In this document: positions 1 to 8,022 of the stretch, piece after piece
How the letters are laid out: each line of letters begins with the position of its first letter
Position numbering within the stretch: position 1 is the first letter of the stretch
Source: Bradyrhizobium acaciae
GTDB taxonomy: Bacteria > Pseudomonadota > Alphaproteobacteria > Rhizobiales > Xanthobacteraceae
Reading direction: 5' to 3'
Length of the DNA: 40,851 nucleotides
Assembly (NCBI RefSeq): GCF_020889785.1
Contig: NZ_JACMYK010000063.1
Location: forward strand, 1-40,851
Made by a program: the position numbers and the translations under genes
The notes under the pieces: model-generated
The model's input: the letters and a program-made list of their open reading frames with translations, nothing else
Databases searched by the model: none
Told to the model about the DNA's origin: nothing

Positions 1-1
1 G

Positions 2-627
2 CCCGGCGTGCCGCCGGCGCGGGTTGCGATCATCGGCGGCGGCGTCGTCGGCACCCACGCGGCGCGGATGGCCGCCGGGCTCGGCAGCGACGTCACCATC
101 CTCGATCGATCATTGCCGCGGCTGCGCGCGCTCGACGATCTCTTCATCGGCCGCGTCCGCACCCGCTACGCCACGCTGGAGGCGATCGAGCAGGAAGTCT
201 TTGCGGCTGACGTCGTGATCGGCGCGGTGCTGGTGCCTGGCGCCGCCGCACCAAAGCTGGTGTCGCGCGCACAACTCGCAGGCATGAAGCGCCGTGCGGT
301 GCTGGTCGACGTCGCGATCGACCAGGGCGGCTGCTTCGAGACCTCGAAGGCGACCACGCACCAGGCGCCGACCTACCTGGTCGACGAGGTCGTGCATTAT
401 TGCGTCGCCAACATGCCGGGCGCGGTGCCGGTCACTTCGAGCCACGCGCTCAACCATGCGACGCTGCCGTTCGGCCTGGCGTTGGCCTCCAGGGGACTGC
501 GCGCGCTGGTCGAGGATCCGCATCTGCGCGCCGGCCTCAACGTCCATCGCGGCCGCATCACCAACCGCGCGTCGCCGAGAGCCAGCATCTGTCGGCCGTG
601 ATGCCGGAGGAAGCGCTGGCGTCGTAG
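2..627 (+). pseudogene. ald: Alanine dehydrogenase, C-terminal part, frameshifted
   Basis: This is the 3' part of an NAD-dependent alanine dehydrogenase gene (L-alanine to pyruvate and ammonia); its 5' end lies outside the window. Seen: a Rossmann start (VAIIGGGVVGTHAARMAAG), the VLVDVAIDQGGCFETS segment, and the HALNHATLPFGLAL tail typical of Ald. The reading frame breaks between bases 571 and 572. In the first frame it ends in a meaningless tail at 601, while the next frame continues with VAESQHLSAVMPEEALAS to a TAG at 625-627. Adding one G after GCGCG at 571 restores the expected ITNRAVAESQ sequence. The break is either a genuine recent mutation or a base-calling error. Only the last residues are affected, so the protein could keep activity even if the shift is real. 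Confidence 0.88.
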
Positions 628-657
628 CATTTGCGACCCTTCGCAGCCTTTCCCACC

Positions 658-777
658 GTCGTCCCGGCGAAAGCCGGGACCCATAGTCCGCGGCGGATGT
701 TGTAGAGGATTCGTCGACACAGCTGAGCAAGACAATAGGCGTTCGTGGTTATGGGTCCCGGCTTTCGCCGGGACGAC
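658..777. repeat. Perfect 28-bp inverted repeat pair with a 64-bp spacer
   Basis: The arms at 658-685 and 750-777 are exact reverse complements. Each arm contains its own small hairpin (GTCCCGGCGAAAGCCGGGAC). The element lies in the 309-bp gap between the alanine dehydrogenase fragment and the IclR gene, with no ORF of its own. This resembles the REP/BIME-like dispersed palindromes common in rhizobial intergenic regions. It could also serve as a transcription end for the upstream gene. Confidence 0.85.
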
Positions 778-822
778 ATTGAGCGTGTTGTGCCGTCGCG
801 TAATCTGGATTGCGCGAAGTCT

Positions 823-910
823 GTAGCCCGGAAGCAGCGAAGTGAAATCCGGGGCCGCCCTTTATGCTGAGGGACTGGCCCCGGATTGCGCTTCGCTCCA
901 TCCGAGCTAC
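823..910. repeat. Imperfect 32-bp inverted repeat pair, second family
   Basis: The arms at 823-854 and 879-910 pair as reverse complements with several mismatches. They share the core GTAGCYCGGA and the end ATCCGGGG, and are separated by 24 bp. The sequence is unlike the 658-777 element, so two different palindromic families sit side by side. No gene is seen here. Confidence 0.8.
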
Positions 911-936
911 GGCTGTGTCATCCGCACGATGGGAAG

Positions 937-1725
937 TCACTTCTTAATGAATCCCGATCCGCCTTCATCGGTCAGTCCCTTCAGCCGGCTCTGCATGACT
1001 TCAATGATCTGCGCGCGCTTTGCCGCAATTCGCTCGATGGGGCCGCCGATGCCGATCGCGAGCGGAGCGCGTCGCTTCGGCAGGGGAACGAGCATGCCTA
1101 TCGTGTTTGCGCCCGGCGTCGTGCGGCCGCCTGTCTCCGAGAAGCCGCGGCGGCGAATGCGCTCGACCTCCTCAAGAAAGACCGCTTCGCGAACGCGCGC
1201 CGGCTGACTGGGCTCCTCGGCGTTGTTGCGACGAATGATGCCGCGAATCTTGGTGTTCGGCATTTGGCTCAGCAGCACGTGTCCGAGCGCGGTCCGAACC
1301 ATCGGTCGTATTTGACCGGCATGTGCGGTGTACTGAAGCTGGGAGCCGCCGGGGACAACGTGCAGATATCGCATCCCGGCCGCGCCGGCTTGTTGCCCGA
1401 GCATGACGGTTTCGCCGCCCGTTGCGGTCCAGAGCTCTTCCATCAGATCGGTGAGCTTTTTGTCACGGAACGGAGAACGACGGATCCAGTCACCCAGCAG
1501 ATTGACCCGGTAGCTCGGCATGAAGCGCCGGGTCTTTCGCTCGTATTCGAGGTAGTTCAATTCAACGAGGCTGCGCAGCAACACGGACGTGCTCGATTGC
1601 GGCATCTCCAGCGCGGAAGATATTTCAGTCACGGAAGCGGCGCGCTTCGTTTCCCGAAAGAACTCCAGAACTGCAAACACCCGCATGGCCGATTTGACAA
1701 TGGCCGTCTTATTCGCGTTCGGCAT
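937..1725 (-). CDS. IclR-family transcriptional regulator
   Basis: A 262-residue protein with the IclR layout. An N-terminal winged helix-turn-helix (about residues 10-75, AIVKSAMRVFAVLEFF and VTEISSALEMPQSSTSVLLRSL) is followed by a C-terminal effector-binding domain (about 90-255, including GANTIGMLVPLP). IclR proteins usually sense small organic acids and control neighbouring catabolic genes. The gene diverges from the leuCDB-ABC unit starting at 1871, and the shared 145-bp gap carries a perfect 16-bp palindrome at 1760-1775. It therefore probably controls that operon and itself. The ligand is unknown; the best guess is the substrate of the adjacent enzymes and importer. The start at 1725 gives the expected family length and begins just before the HTH. 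Confidence 0.9.
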   Translation of the reverse strand: MPNANKTAIVKSAMRVFAVLEFFRETKRAASVTEISSALEMPQSSTSVLLRSLVELNYLEYERKTRRFMPSYRVNLLGDWIRRSPFRDKKLTDLMEELWTATGGETVMLGQQAGAAGMRYLHVVPGGSQLQYTAHAGQIRPMVRTALGHVLLSQMPNTKIRGIIRRNNAEEPSQPARVREAVFLEEVERIRRRGFSETGGRTTPGANTIGMLVPLPKRRAPLAIGIGGPIERIAAKRAQIIEVMQSRLKGLTDEGGSGFIKK

Positions 1726-1759
1726 GGCTGTCTCCGCGGCGGGTCAGGTACCGGGCCTC

Positions 1760-1775
1760 CATCACATATGTGATG
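1760..1775. promoter_or_regulatory. 16-bp perfect palindrome, candidate IclR operator
   Basis: CATCACATATGTGATG is fully self-complementary. It lies between the divergent IclR gene (start 1725) and leuC (start 1871). A TTGAC element at 1796-1800 could be a -35 box of the rightward promoter, but no good -10 box is seen. Position and symmetry fit an operator for the dimeric regulator; binding is inferred. Confidence 0.6.
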
Positions 1776-1870
1776 TTAGGCCGAAACTGCTTCACTTGAC
1801 GACAACTTTGGCACAGATTGGTGTCAATAAGATCAAGTCGCATGGAAACGCAGAGAGCAGGGGAAGGCGG

Positions 1871-3273
1871 ATGCCCGGCCGAAGTTTGCTCGAGAAGATC
1901 TGGGACCAGCACGTCATTGCCCGTTTGAGCGATGACACTGACCTCCTTCATATCGATCGCCATCTGCTGCACGATCTCGGCGGCTCGCGCGGCCTGCTCG
2001 ATCTCAAGAGCCGTGGCCTCAAGGTTCACAATCCCGAGCTGACATTCGCGACGCCGGACCACGCGCTCTCGACGGCGCCCGGCCGCGCCGGAACCAGCAA
2101 GATCGGAATGGAATTGCTCGCCGCGCTGCGCGTCGAGACAGCGGCGAGCGGCATCAAATTGTTCGATGTCGATCAGCCCGGCCAGGGCATCGTCCATGTC
2201 ATCGGGCCCGAGCTCGGCCTCAGCCTGCCGGGCGCGACCATCGTCTGCGGTGACAGCCACACCTGCACCCATGGCGGGCTCGGTGCGCTGGCGTTCGGCA
2301 TCGGGTCGAGTGAGCTCACCCATGTGCTGGCGACGCAGGCGTTGATCCAGAAGCGTCCGAAGACGCTGCGCGTCCGCTTCGAGGGCAAGCTGCCGCTCGG
2401 CGTCACGGCCAAGGACATGATTCTGGCGCTGATCGGGCGCGTCGGCGCGCCGGCGGCACCGGATACGCAGTCGAATATGCCGGCAGTGCAATCCGCGCGC
2501 TACCGATCGAGGGAAGGCTGACGATCTGCAACCTCTCGATCGAACTCGGCGCCAAGATCGGCATGGTGGCGCCCGACGAAATGACCTTCGAATTCCTGCG
2601 CGGCCGTCCCTATGCGCCGCAAGGCGAGATGTGGGATCTGGCGGTCAAGGCTTGGCGCGATCTGCCGAGCGATCCCGACGCGGTGTTCGACCGCGAGGTC
2701 GTGATCGACGTCGAAAAGATCATCCCCCAGGTGACGTGGGGCATCAGCCCCGAGCACGTCGTCGGCGTCGATGGCATCATTCCCGATCCGAAGGCGGTGG
2801 ATGATCCCGCACGCCGCGCCGCGATCGAGACCGCGCTCGAATATATGGGCCTGCAAGGCGGCGCGCCGATCGCCGGCACGCCGGTCGATTGGGTGTTCAT
2901 CGGCTCCTGCACCAACAGCCGCTTAAGCGATCTCCGCGCCGCGGCCGAGGTCGCGCGCGGCCGCAAGGTCGCGGCCGGGGTCCGCGCCTGGGTGGTGCCG
3001 GGCTCGGAGAACGTCAAGCGCGAGGCGGTAGCCGAAGGGCTCGACAAGATCTTCATCGAGGCCGGCTTCGAATGGCGCGAGCCGGGCTGCTCGATGTGTC
3101 TTGCCGCCAATGGCGAGGTGGTGGCGCCCGGGCAGCGCTCGGTCTCGACCTCGAATCGCAATTTCGTCGGCCGGCAGGGGCCGCGTGCGCGGACGCATCT
3201 GGCGAGCCCCGCGAGCGCGGCAGCGTCGGCGATTGCCGGCGCGATCGCCGATGTCAGGATGATGGGACGCTGA
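1871..3273 (+). pseudogene. leuC: 3-isopropylmalate dehydratase large subunit-like (LeuC), frameshifted
   Basis: Aconitase-superfamily large subunit, which with LeuD isomerises 2- and 3-hydroxy acids through a 4Fe-4S cluster. Start ATG 1871 has a purine-rich GGGGAAGG just upstream and begins MPGRSLLEKIWDQHV. Visible motifs are GDSHTCTHGGLGALAFGIG, cluster cysteines in GSCTNSR and GCSMC, and STSNRNFVGRQG. The frame breaks between 2449 and 2450. Adding one G there turns GAPAAPDTQ into GAAGGTGYAVEYAG and joins both parts into about 467 residues, the normal LeuC length. Divergent points include DHALSTAPG where biosynthetic LeuC proteins usually read DHNVPT. If the break is real, the enzyme is dead. 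Conservation downstream and an intact operon argue for a sequencing error or a very young mutation. Stop at 3271-3273, two bases before leuD. Confidence 0.85.
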
Positions 3274-3275
3274 CG

Positions 3276-3911
3276 ATGCCGAAACCGTTCGACAAGCTCA
3301 CAGCAACCGCTGCGCCGATCATGCGCAGCAATATCGACACTGATGTGATCATCCGCATTGAGCGCCTGGTGGGCAACGGAATCCGCGGCACGCTCGGCAA
3401 ATGGGCGTTCGGCTCGCTGCGCTACCTGGCCGACGGCTCGGAAAATCCGGATTTCATCCTCAACCGCGAACCCTACCGGGAGGCGGAGATCCTCGTCACT
3501 GGTCCGAATTTCGGCTGCGGCTCGTCGCGCGAGGGCGCGGTGTGGTCGCTGCAGGAACGTGGCATCCGCGCCATCATCGGCTCCGGCTTCGGCGACATCT
3601 TCTTCGCCAACTGCTTCCAGAACGGGATTTTGCCTGTCGTCGTCGACAAGGCGGTGGTCGATCAACTCGCCGCCGACATCGAGGCGACGCAGGGCGCGGG
3701 CAAGGTCTCGATCGACCTGGAGGCGCAGACCATCGTCTCGCCGTCGGGCGCGCGGCATGCGTTCGAGATCGACCCGCGGCGGCGCGAAGGGCTGTTGAAG
3801 GGGCTCGACGAGGTGGCGCTGACATTGCAGCGCGACGACGAGATCCACGCCTTCCAGGCTTCCGACCGCACCGCGCGGCCCTGGATTCACTCGACAAGGA
3901 TATCTGCATGA
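3276..3911 (+). CDS. leuD: 3-isopropylmalate dehydratase small subunit-like (LeuD)
   Basis: A 211-residue swivel-domain partner of the LeuC-like subunit. Visible motifs are NIDTDVIIRIERLVG near the N terminus (biosynthetic LeuD usually reads NVDTDQIIPARFL), then GPNFGCGSSREGAVWSL and GSGFGDIFFANCFQNGILPV, which bind substrate and shape the active site. ATG 3276 follows the leuC stop by two bases, and the gene's TGA (3909-3911) overlaps the next start, so the genes are translationally coupled. The altered NIDTD region suggests a paralogue rather than the housekeeping leucine enzyme. A 2,3-disubstituted malate or citramalate-type substrate is possible. Family certain, substrate uncertain. Confidence 0.88.
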   Translation: MPKPFDKLTATAAPIMRSNIDTDVIIRIERLVGNGIRGTLGKWAFGSLRYLADGSENPDFILNREPYREAEILVTGPNFGCGSSREGAVWSLQERGIRAIIGSGFGDIFFANCFQNGILPVVVDKAVVDQLAADIEATQGAGKVSIDLEAQTIVSPSGARHAFEIDPRRREGLLKGLDEVALTLQRDDEIHAFQASDRTARPWIHSTRISA

Positions 3912-5041
3912 GCACGCAATCCAACATGGTCAAGGTCGCCGTGGTCGGCGGCGAGGGCATCGGCCCCGAGGTCACCGCGCAGTCGCGCCGCGTGCTCGAC
4001 TGGTTCTCGGCGAAGCGCAACGTGCCGATGACCTTGCGCGAGGCGCAATACGGCCTGATCCCGTATCTGGCGACCGGCAAGGTGCTGCCCGAGGATACCG
4101 CGGAGGCGATGGACGAGGCCGACGCCATCCTTTGGGGCGCGACCGGCGGGCCCGAGACCACCGAAGTGCCCGCAGCCGCGCGCAAGGCCGGCAGTCTGCT
4201 CGGGCTGCGCAGCAAATACGACCTCTACGCCAATCTGCGTCCGATCATGGCGAGCCCGGCGCTGTCGGCGTCTGCGCCGCTCAAGCCCGAGGTGCTCGAC
4301 GGCGTCGATTTCGTCATCATCCGCGAATTGACCAGCGGCATCTATTTCGGCGAGCCGCGCGGCATCGAGACGTTGCCCGACGGCCAGCGCCGCGGCTTCA
4401 ACACCGAGCAGTACACCACCAACCAGATCCGCCGCGTGGCGCGGTCGGCGTTCGAGCTGGCGCGGACCCGGCGCAACAAGGTGTGCTCGGTCGACAAGGC
4501 CAATGTGCTGGAGACCAGCGTGGTCTGGCGCGAGGAGGTGATCAGGCTGCACAAGGAGGAGTTCTCCGACGTCGAGCTGACCCATCTCTATGTCGACAAC
4601 GCCGCGATGCAGATCGTGCGCGAGCCGCGGCAGTTCGACGTGATGGTGACAGGCAACATCTTCGGCGACATCCTGTCCGATTGCGCGGCGATGGCCTCGG
4701 GCTCGCTCGGCATGCTGCCGTCGGCCTCGCTCGGCCCGGTCGACCGCTTCGGTCGGCGCAAGGCGCTGTACGAGCCGGTGCACGGCAGCGCGCCCGACAT
4801 CGCGGGCAAGGGCATCGCCAATCCGCTCGGCTCGATCCTCAGCGTCGCGATGCTGCTGCGGCTGACCTTGAACCGGCCCGAGGATGCGGACCTGCTGGAG
4901 CAGGCGGTGCAGACCGCGCTTGCTTCCGGCGCGCGGACCGCCGACATTGCGGAAGCTGGCGCGAGGAGGCTGTCGACCGTCCAGATGGGCGACGCGGTGC
5001 TCAGTGCGCTCGACAAGATATCGGCCAAGGAGCACGCGTGA
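3908..5041 (+). CDS. leuB: 3-isopropylmalate dehydrogenase-like beta-decarboxylating dehydrogenase
   Basis: A 377-residue member of the isocitrate/isopropylmalate dehydrogenase family, which oxidises and decarboxylates a 2-hydroxy-3-carboxy acid with NAD(P)+ and a divalent metal. Seen: GGEGIGPEV, ANLRP and RELTSGIYFGEPRG (catalytic Arg and Tyr), DKANVLE (catalytic Lys), VDNAAMQ, GDILSDCAA (metal Asp), and the cofactor loop HGSAPDIAGKGIANPLG. In the loop that normally reads PExGLLxLR in LeuB, this protein has AARKAGSLLGLR. The glutamate that contacts the isopropyl group and nicotinamide (E87 in the Thermus enzyme) is therefore absent. That argues for a different side chain on the substrate. 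The start at 3908 overlaps the leuD stop (ATGA), and the stop overlaps the next gene by one base (TGATG). Confidence 0.87.
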   Translation: MSTQSNMVKVAVVGGEGIGPEVTAQSRRVLDWFSAKRNVPMTLREAQYGLIPYLATGKVLPEDTAEAMDEADAILWGATGGPETTEVPAAARKAGSLLGLRSKYDLYANLRPIMASPALSASAPLKPEVLDGVDFVIIRELTSGIYFGEPRGIETLPDGQRRGFNTEQYTTNQIRRVARSAFELARTRRNKVCSVDKANVLETSVVWREEVIRLHKEEFSDVELTHLYVDNAAMQIVREPRQFDVMVTGNIFGDILSDCAAMASGSLGMLPSASLGPVDRFGRRKALYEPVHGSAPDIAGKGIANPLGSILSVAMLLRLTLNRPEDADLLEQAVQTALASGARTADIAEAGARRLSTVQMGDAVLSALDKISAKEHA

Positions 5042-6102
5042 TGCCTGATGTCGCCATGCCCCACATTTCGCGGCGATCCGCCCTGACGGTGATCGCCGCG
5101 GGTGGCGCGGCGCTGGCGACAGGGCGGGCATGGGCGCAGGCGGCCGCGGGACGGGCGATCTATCCGGTCGCGGTGCCGGTCTATCAGACGCAGTTCGTCG
5201 CTGACCGTATCGGCTACTTCAAGGAGGCCGGGCTCGACTGCAAGCTGGTGCAGGGCGGCAGCGGCGTCAAGACCCGCGAGATCATCGCCTCGTCGCAGGG
5301 CGATATCGGGATCGGCGACGTCACCCACCCGATGCAGCTGACCAATCACGGCCGCGGCGGGCGCGTGCTGCTGCCGGTCGACACGCGATCGAACTCGGTG
5401 ATGTTCATCCTGCGCAAGGATCTGAAGGACCAGGGCATCAACTCGCTGGAGGCCTTCACGCAGTGGAAGCGGCCCGACGGCCGCAAGCCGATCGTCTCGG
5501 TCTCCTCGCTCGGCGGCACCAACCATGTCTGGGCGTCCTACTACATGGAAACCATGGGGCTCGACGACAAGGTGACCTGGATCGGCACCGGCAATGTGGA
5601 CACCATGCTGGGGTCGCTGAAGTCGAAGCAGGTCGATATCCTGGTCAGCTCGCTGTCGCTGCTCAACGAGGCGCAGCAGCAGGGCTGGGGCGAGTTGCTG
5701 TTCGACGGTACCGACGAGGCGATCTGGAACAAGCATATCGGCGGAAAGGTGCCGGTGACCGCGCATTTCACGCTGCAGGCCACCATCGACAAGGACCCGG
5801 CCAAGATGCAGGCCTACGTCACCGCGTTGTGGCGTGCGTCGCAATGGATCAAGGCGCACAAGCCGGCCGAGGTCTACGACGCCATCGAGCCCTATGTCGG
5901 CAGCACCTCGCGCGAAGCCAATCTGCTGGAGATCACGGCGATCCAGAAGGTCGCGGATTATGAGGGCATTGTCGACGCGGCGAGCTTCGCGCGCGGCGAA
6001 AAAGTTTGGTTCCGCGAGATGACCGGCATCAAGCCGCTCAAAATCGCGGATGTGGTCAACTCCAACCTCATCGAAGCGGCGCGAAAGGCCTATCCGGGTT
6101 GA
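5041..6102 (+). CDS. ABC transporter periplasmic substrate-binding protein, NMT1/SsuA-like
   Basis: A 353-residue binding protein of the nitrate/sulfonate/taurine/NMT1 class. It begins with a Tat-like signal (SRRSALTVIAAGGAALATG, probable cleavage after AWA-QA near residue 34). The mature part has the familiar opening VYQTQFVADRIGYFKEAGL, then GGSGVKTREIIASSQGDIGIGD and SSLGGTNHVWASYYMETMG. It would deliver its ligand to the permease and ATPase encoded next. The ligand cannot be read from sequence; this class binds sulfonates, nitrate, pyrimidine precursors and aromatic acids. Fusion to the leuCDB-like operon by a one-base overlap suggests it imports the acid those enzymes use, or a precursor of it. 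Confidence 0.87.
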   Translation: MPDVAMPHISRRSALTVIAAGGAALATGRAWAQAAAGRAIYPVAVPVYQTQFVADRIGYFKEAGLDCKLVQGGSGVKTREIIASSQGDIGIGDVTHPMQLTNHGRGGRVLLPVDTRSNSVMFILRKDLKDQGINSLEAFTQWKRPDGRKPIVSVSSLGGTNHVWASYYMETMGLDDKVTWIGTGNVDTMLGSLKSKQVDILVSSLSLLNEAQQQGWGELLFDGTDEAIWNKHIGGKVPVTAHFTLQATIDKDPAKMQAYVTALWRASQWIKAHKPAEVYDAIEPYVGSTSREANLLEITAIQKVADYEGIVDAASFARGEKVWFREMTGIKPLKIADVVNSNLIEAARKAYPG

Positions 6103-6932
6103 GCACGCTCGAGACGAGCGCACCCGTTTCGCCGCGGGCCTCGGCCGATCGCCGCGTCGAGGTCAAAGGCCTGAGCAAGTCGTTCCAACTCGCCAGGACC
6201 ACGATCGAGGCGGTGCGCGACGTCTCGTTCGACGTGCGCCGCGGCGAGTTCGTCGCGCTGCTTGGGCCGTCGGGCTCGGGCAAGAGCACGGTGCTCAACA
6301 TGATCGCCTCGTTGATCCGCCCAACCGGCGGCGAGATTCTGATCGACGGCAAGCGGGTCGTGCCCGGCAAGGCGACGCCCAATGTCGGCTACGTCTTCCA
6401 GCGCGACACGCTGTTTCCGTGGCGGACCGTCGGCGACAATATCGGTTACGGGCTGGAGCTATCGGGTGTGCCGGCGCACGAACGGAGAGAGCGCATCGCC
6501 GAATGCGTCGCGCAGGCCGGCTTGAGGGGATTTGAGAACGCCTATCCGTCGGCGCTGTCGGGGGGCATGCGGCAGCGCGCGGCGCTGATGCGGACCCTGA
6601 TCGTCGAGCCGCAGATCCTGCTGATGGACGAGCCGTTCGGCGCGCTCGACACCCACACCAAGATCGACATGCACGAGGTGCTGCTGCGGATCTGGGAGCG
6701 CGAGCAGCAGACGGTGTTGTTCGTGACCCATGATCTCGGCGAGGCGCTGACCTTGGCCGACCGCATCATCCTGTTCTCGGCGCGGCCGGGCCGGATCAAG
6801 GACATGTTCGAGGTCGATTTCGTGCGTCCGCGCGATGCGGTGAAGGTGCGCGAGACGGAGCATTATGCCGAACTGTTCCAGCACATCTGGCATTCGCTCG
6901 GCGAGGAATTCGTCAAGGGCCGCAGCGCATGA
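6099..6932 (+). CDS. ABC transporter ATP-binding protein, SsuB/TauB-like
   Basis: A 277-residue ATPase of the nitrate/sulfonate importer class. Seen: Walker A GPSGSGKST, Q-loop VFQRDTLFPW, signature LSGGMRQRAAL, Walker B ILLMDEPFGALD, and switch His in FVTHDLGEAL. TTG 6099 is chosen as start because it overlaps the previous stop (TTGA) and leaves a short leader before VEVKGLSKSF; no internal ATG precedes the nucleotide-binding fold at a useful place. The gene ends overlapping the permease start by ATGA. It powers uptake of the ligand bound by the upstream periplasmic protein. Confidence 0.88.
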   Translation: MSTLETSAPVSPRASADRRVEVKGLSKSFQLARTTIEAVRDVSFDVRRGEFVALLGPSGSGKSTVLNMIASLIRPTGGEILIDGKRVVPGKATPNVGYVFQRDTLFPWRTVGDNIGYGLELSGVPAHERRERIAECVAQAGLRGFENAYPSALSGGMRQRAALMRTLIVEPQILLMDEPFGALDTHTKIDMHEVLLRIWEREQQTVLFVTHDLGEALTLADRIILFSARPGRIKDMFEVDFVRPRDAVKVRETEHYAELFQHIWHSLGEEFVKGRSA

Positions 6933-7801
6933 AAAGGTACAGCGCGCTCGGTACGGTCGGCTGGCAGGTCCTGATCTGCGCAATCGTGCTGTCGGTCTGG
7001 CAATGGGGCTACGATCTCCGCACCAGATTGCCGTGGCTGGTGCCCGATCTGCTCGACCCATATTTCATCTCGAAGCCGTCGATGATCTTCGACAACTTCC
7101 TGATCCAGAGCTGCCTGACTTCGAAGCTCGGCGCCTTCAACGGCTGGTTCAACGGCGATTTTGGAAAGTGCCTGGCGCGCAACGAGAACAATCTCTGGGC
7201 GGCGACCGCGATCACGCTGAAGAACACCTTCTTCGGCTTCGTCACCGGCGTGGTCTCCGGCTTCGTCGCCGGGCTGATCCTGGGGCGATCCGACCGGCTC
7301 AGTGCCATCTTCCAGCCTTTCATCACCGCGGTGAATTCGATCCCGCGGATCGCGCTGGCGCCGATCATCGTGCTGGCGTTCGGGATCGGCGACATGTCGA
7401 AGATCGTGACGTCCTGGATCGTTGTCGTCTTCCTGGTGTTCTTCAACACCTTCGAGGGCGCGCGCTCGATCGACGAAGGTTTTACCAATGCGGCGCGGCT
7501 GCTCGGCGCCAGCGAATGGCAGATCACCCGCACGGTCGTGATCCCCTCGACCATGGCCTGGGTGTTCGCGTCGCTGACGCCTGCGATCTCGTTCGCGCTG
7601 ATCGGCGTCATCGTCGGTGAGTTCATCGGCGCCGAGCGCGGCATCGGCCGGCTCATCATCGAGTCCGAAGCGCGCGGTGAGGCCTCGGGGATGATGGTCG
7701 CCGTTGTGGTATTGATGCTGGTCGGCGTCGTGCTGTCGGCGATCATCTGGCGGCTGCAGGCCTATCTGCTGCGCTGGCAGCGGCAGCGCGGCGCCGAATA
7801 G
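6929..7801 (+). CDS. ABC transporter permease, SsuC/TauC-like
   Basis: A 290-residue inner-membrane permease with about six hydrophobic segments (first near residues 10-28). The cytoplasmic coupling loop GASEWQITRTVVIP matches the EAA motif of this class. An unusual periplasmic stretch of about 65 residues (about 40-90, containing two cysteines) lies between the first and second membrane segments. ATG 6929 overlaps the ATPase stop. It is the last gene of the IclR-linked operon and is followed within a few bases by a hairpin at 7805-7842. Confidence 0.88.
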   Translation: MKRYSALGTVGWQVLICAIVLSVWQWGYDLRTRLPWLVPDLLDPYFISKPSMIFDNFLIQSCLTSKLGAFNGWFNGDFGKCLARNENNLWAATAITLKNTFFGFVTGVVSGFVAGLILGRSDRLSAIFQPFITAVNSIPRIALAPIIVLAFGIGDMSKIVTSWIVVVFLVFFNTFEGARSIDEGFTNAARLLGASEWQITRTVVIPSTMAWVFASLTPAISFALIGVIVGEFIGAERGIGRLIIESEARGEASGMMVAVVVLMLVGVVLSAIIWRLQAYLLRWQRQRGAE

Positions 7802-7804
7802 GCG

Positions 7805-7842
7805 AGGCCCGCGGCTGCGTCGCATCTGCCGCCACGGGCCTT
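7805..7842. terminator. Hairpin between convergent genes, possible bidirectional terminator
   Basis: AGGCCCGCGGC pairs with GCCGCCACGGGCCT with minor mismatches, followed by a short TTCATT. It lies in the 44-bp gap between the end of the permease gene and the end of the small minus-strand gene, the expected place for a shared terminator. The T-run is weak. Confidence 0.5.
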
Positions 7843-7845
7843 CAT

Positions 7846-8022
7846 TCACGCTGCGGTTTGCGATGGCGAGGTCTTACCGTCGAGCCAATCCTGTTCGATT
7901 GCCAGCGCGCGCCACGCTGCTTCCATTCGCTTGAAGCGATTGTAGGTCGGCTCGTCGTCGGCGCGCTCGGCAAGCTGCGCGCAGTTCTCGGCATTGTCGA
8001 GGAAGTGCTGCGATTGCTTCAT
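7846..8022 (-). CDS. Small conserved-type protein, 58 residues
   Basis: Reads MKQSQHFLDNAENCAQLAE and continues to a WRALAIEQDWLDG segment. ATG at 8022 has a perfect AGGAGG seven bases upstream, and the composition is soluble, charged and helical. I recall similar 50-60 residue proteins as frequent in Bradyrhizobium-type genomes, with no known function. The pattern of an asparagine/cysteine-containing helix followed by a tryptophan-rich helix recalls another small protein in this window (10132-10305), which also has AEECRNQ. Role unknown; a small helical accessory protein is the most one can say. Confidence 0.75.
   Translation of the reverse strand: MKQSQHFLDNAENCAQLAERADDEPTYNRFKRMEAAWRALAIEQDWLDGKTSPSQTAA

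Noticed and set aside
1808..1824. TGGCAC followed by TTGGT, resembling a sigma-54 promoter before leuC
   Set aside because: The required GC at the -12 position is missing at the right spacing.
3887..6123. Long minus-strand ORFs opposite leuB and the binding protein
   Set aside because: They are antisense to motif-complete genes, rich in Arg/His/Gly, and have no family likeness; typical of high-GC shadow frames.
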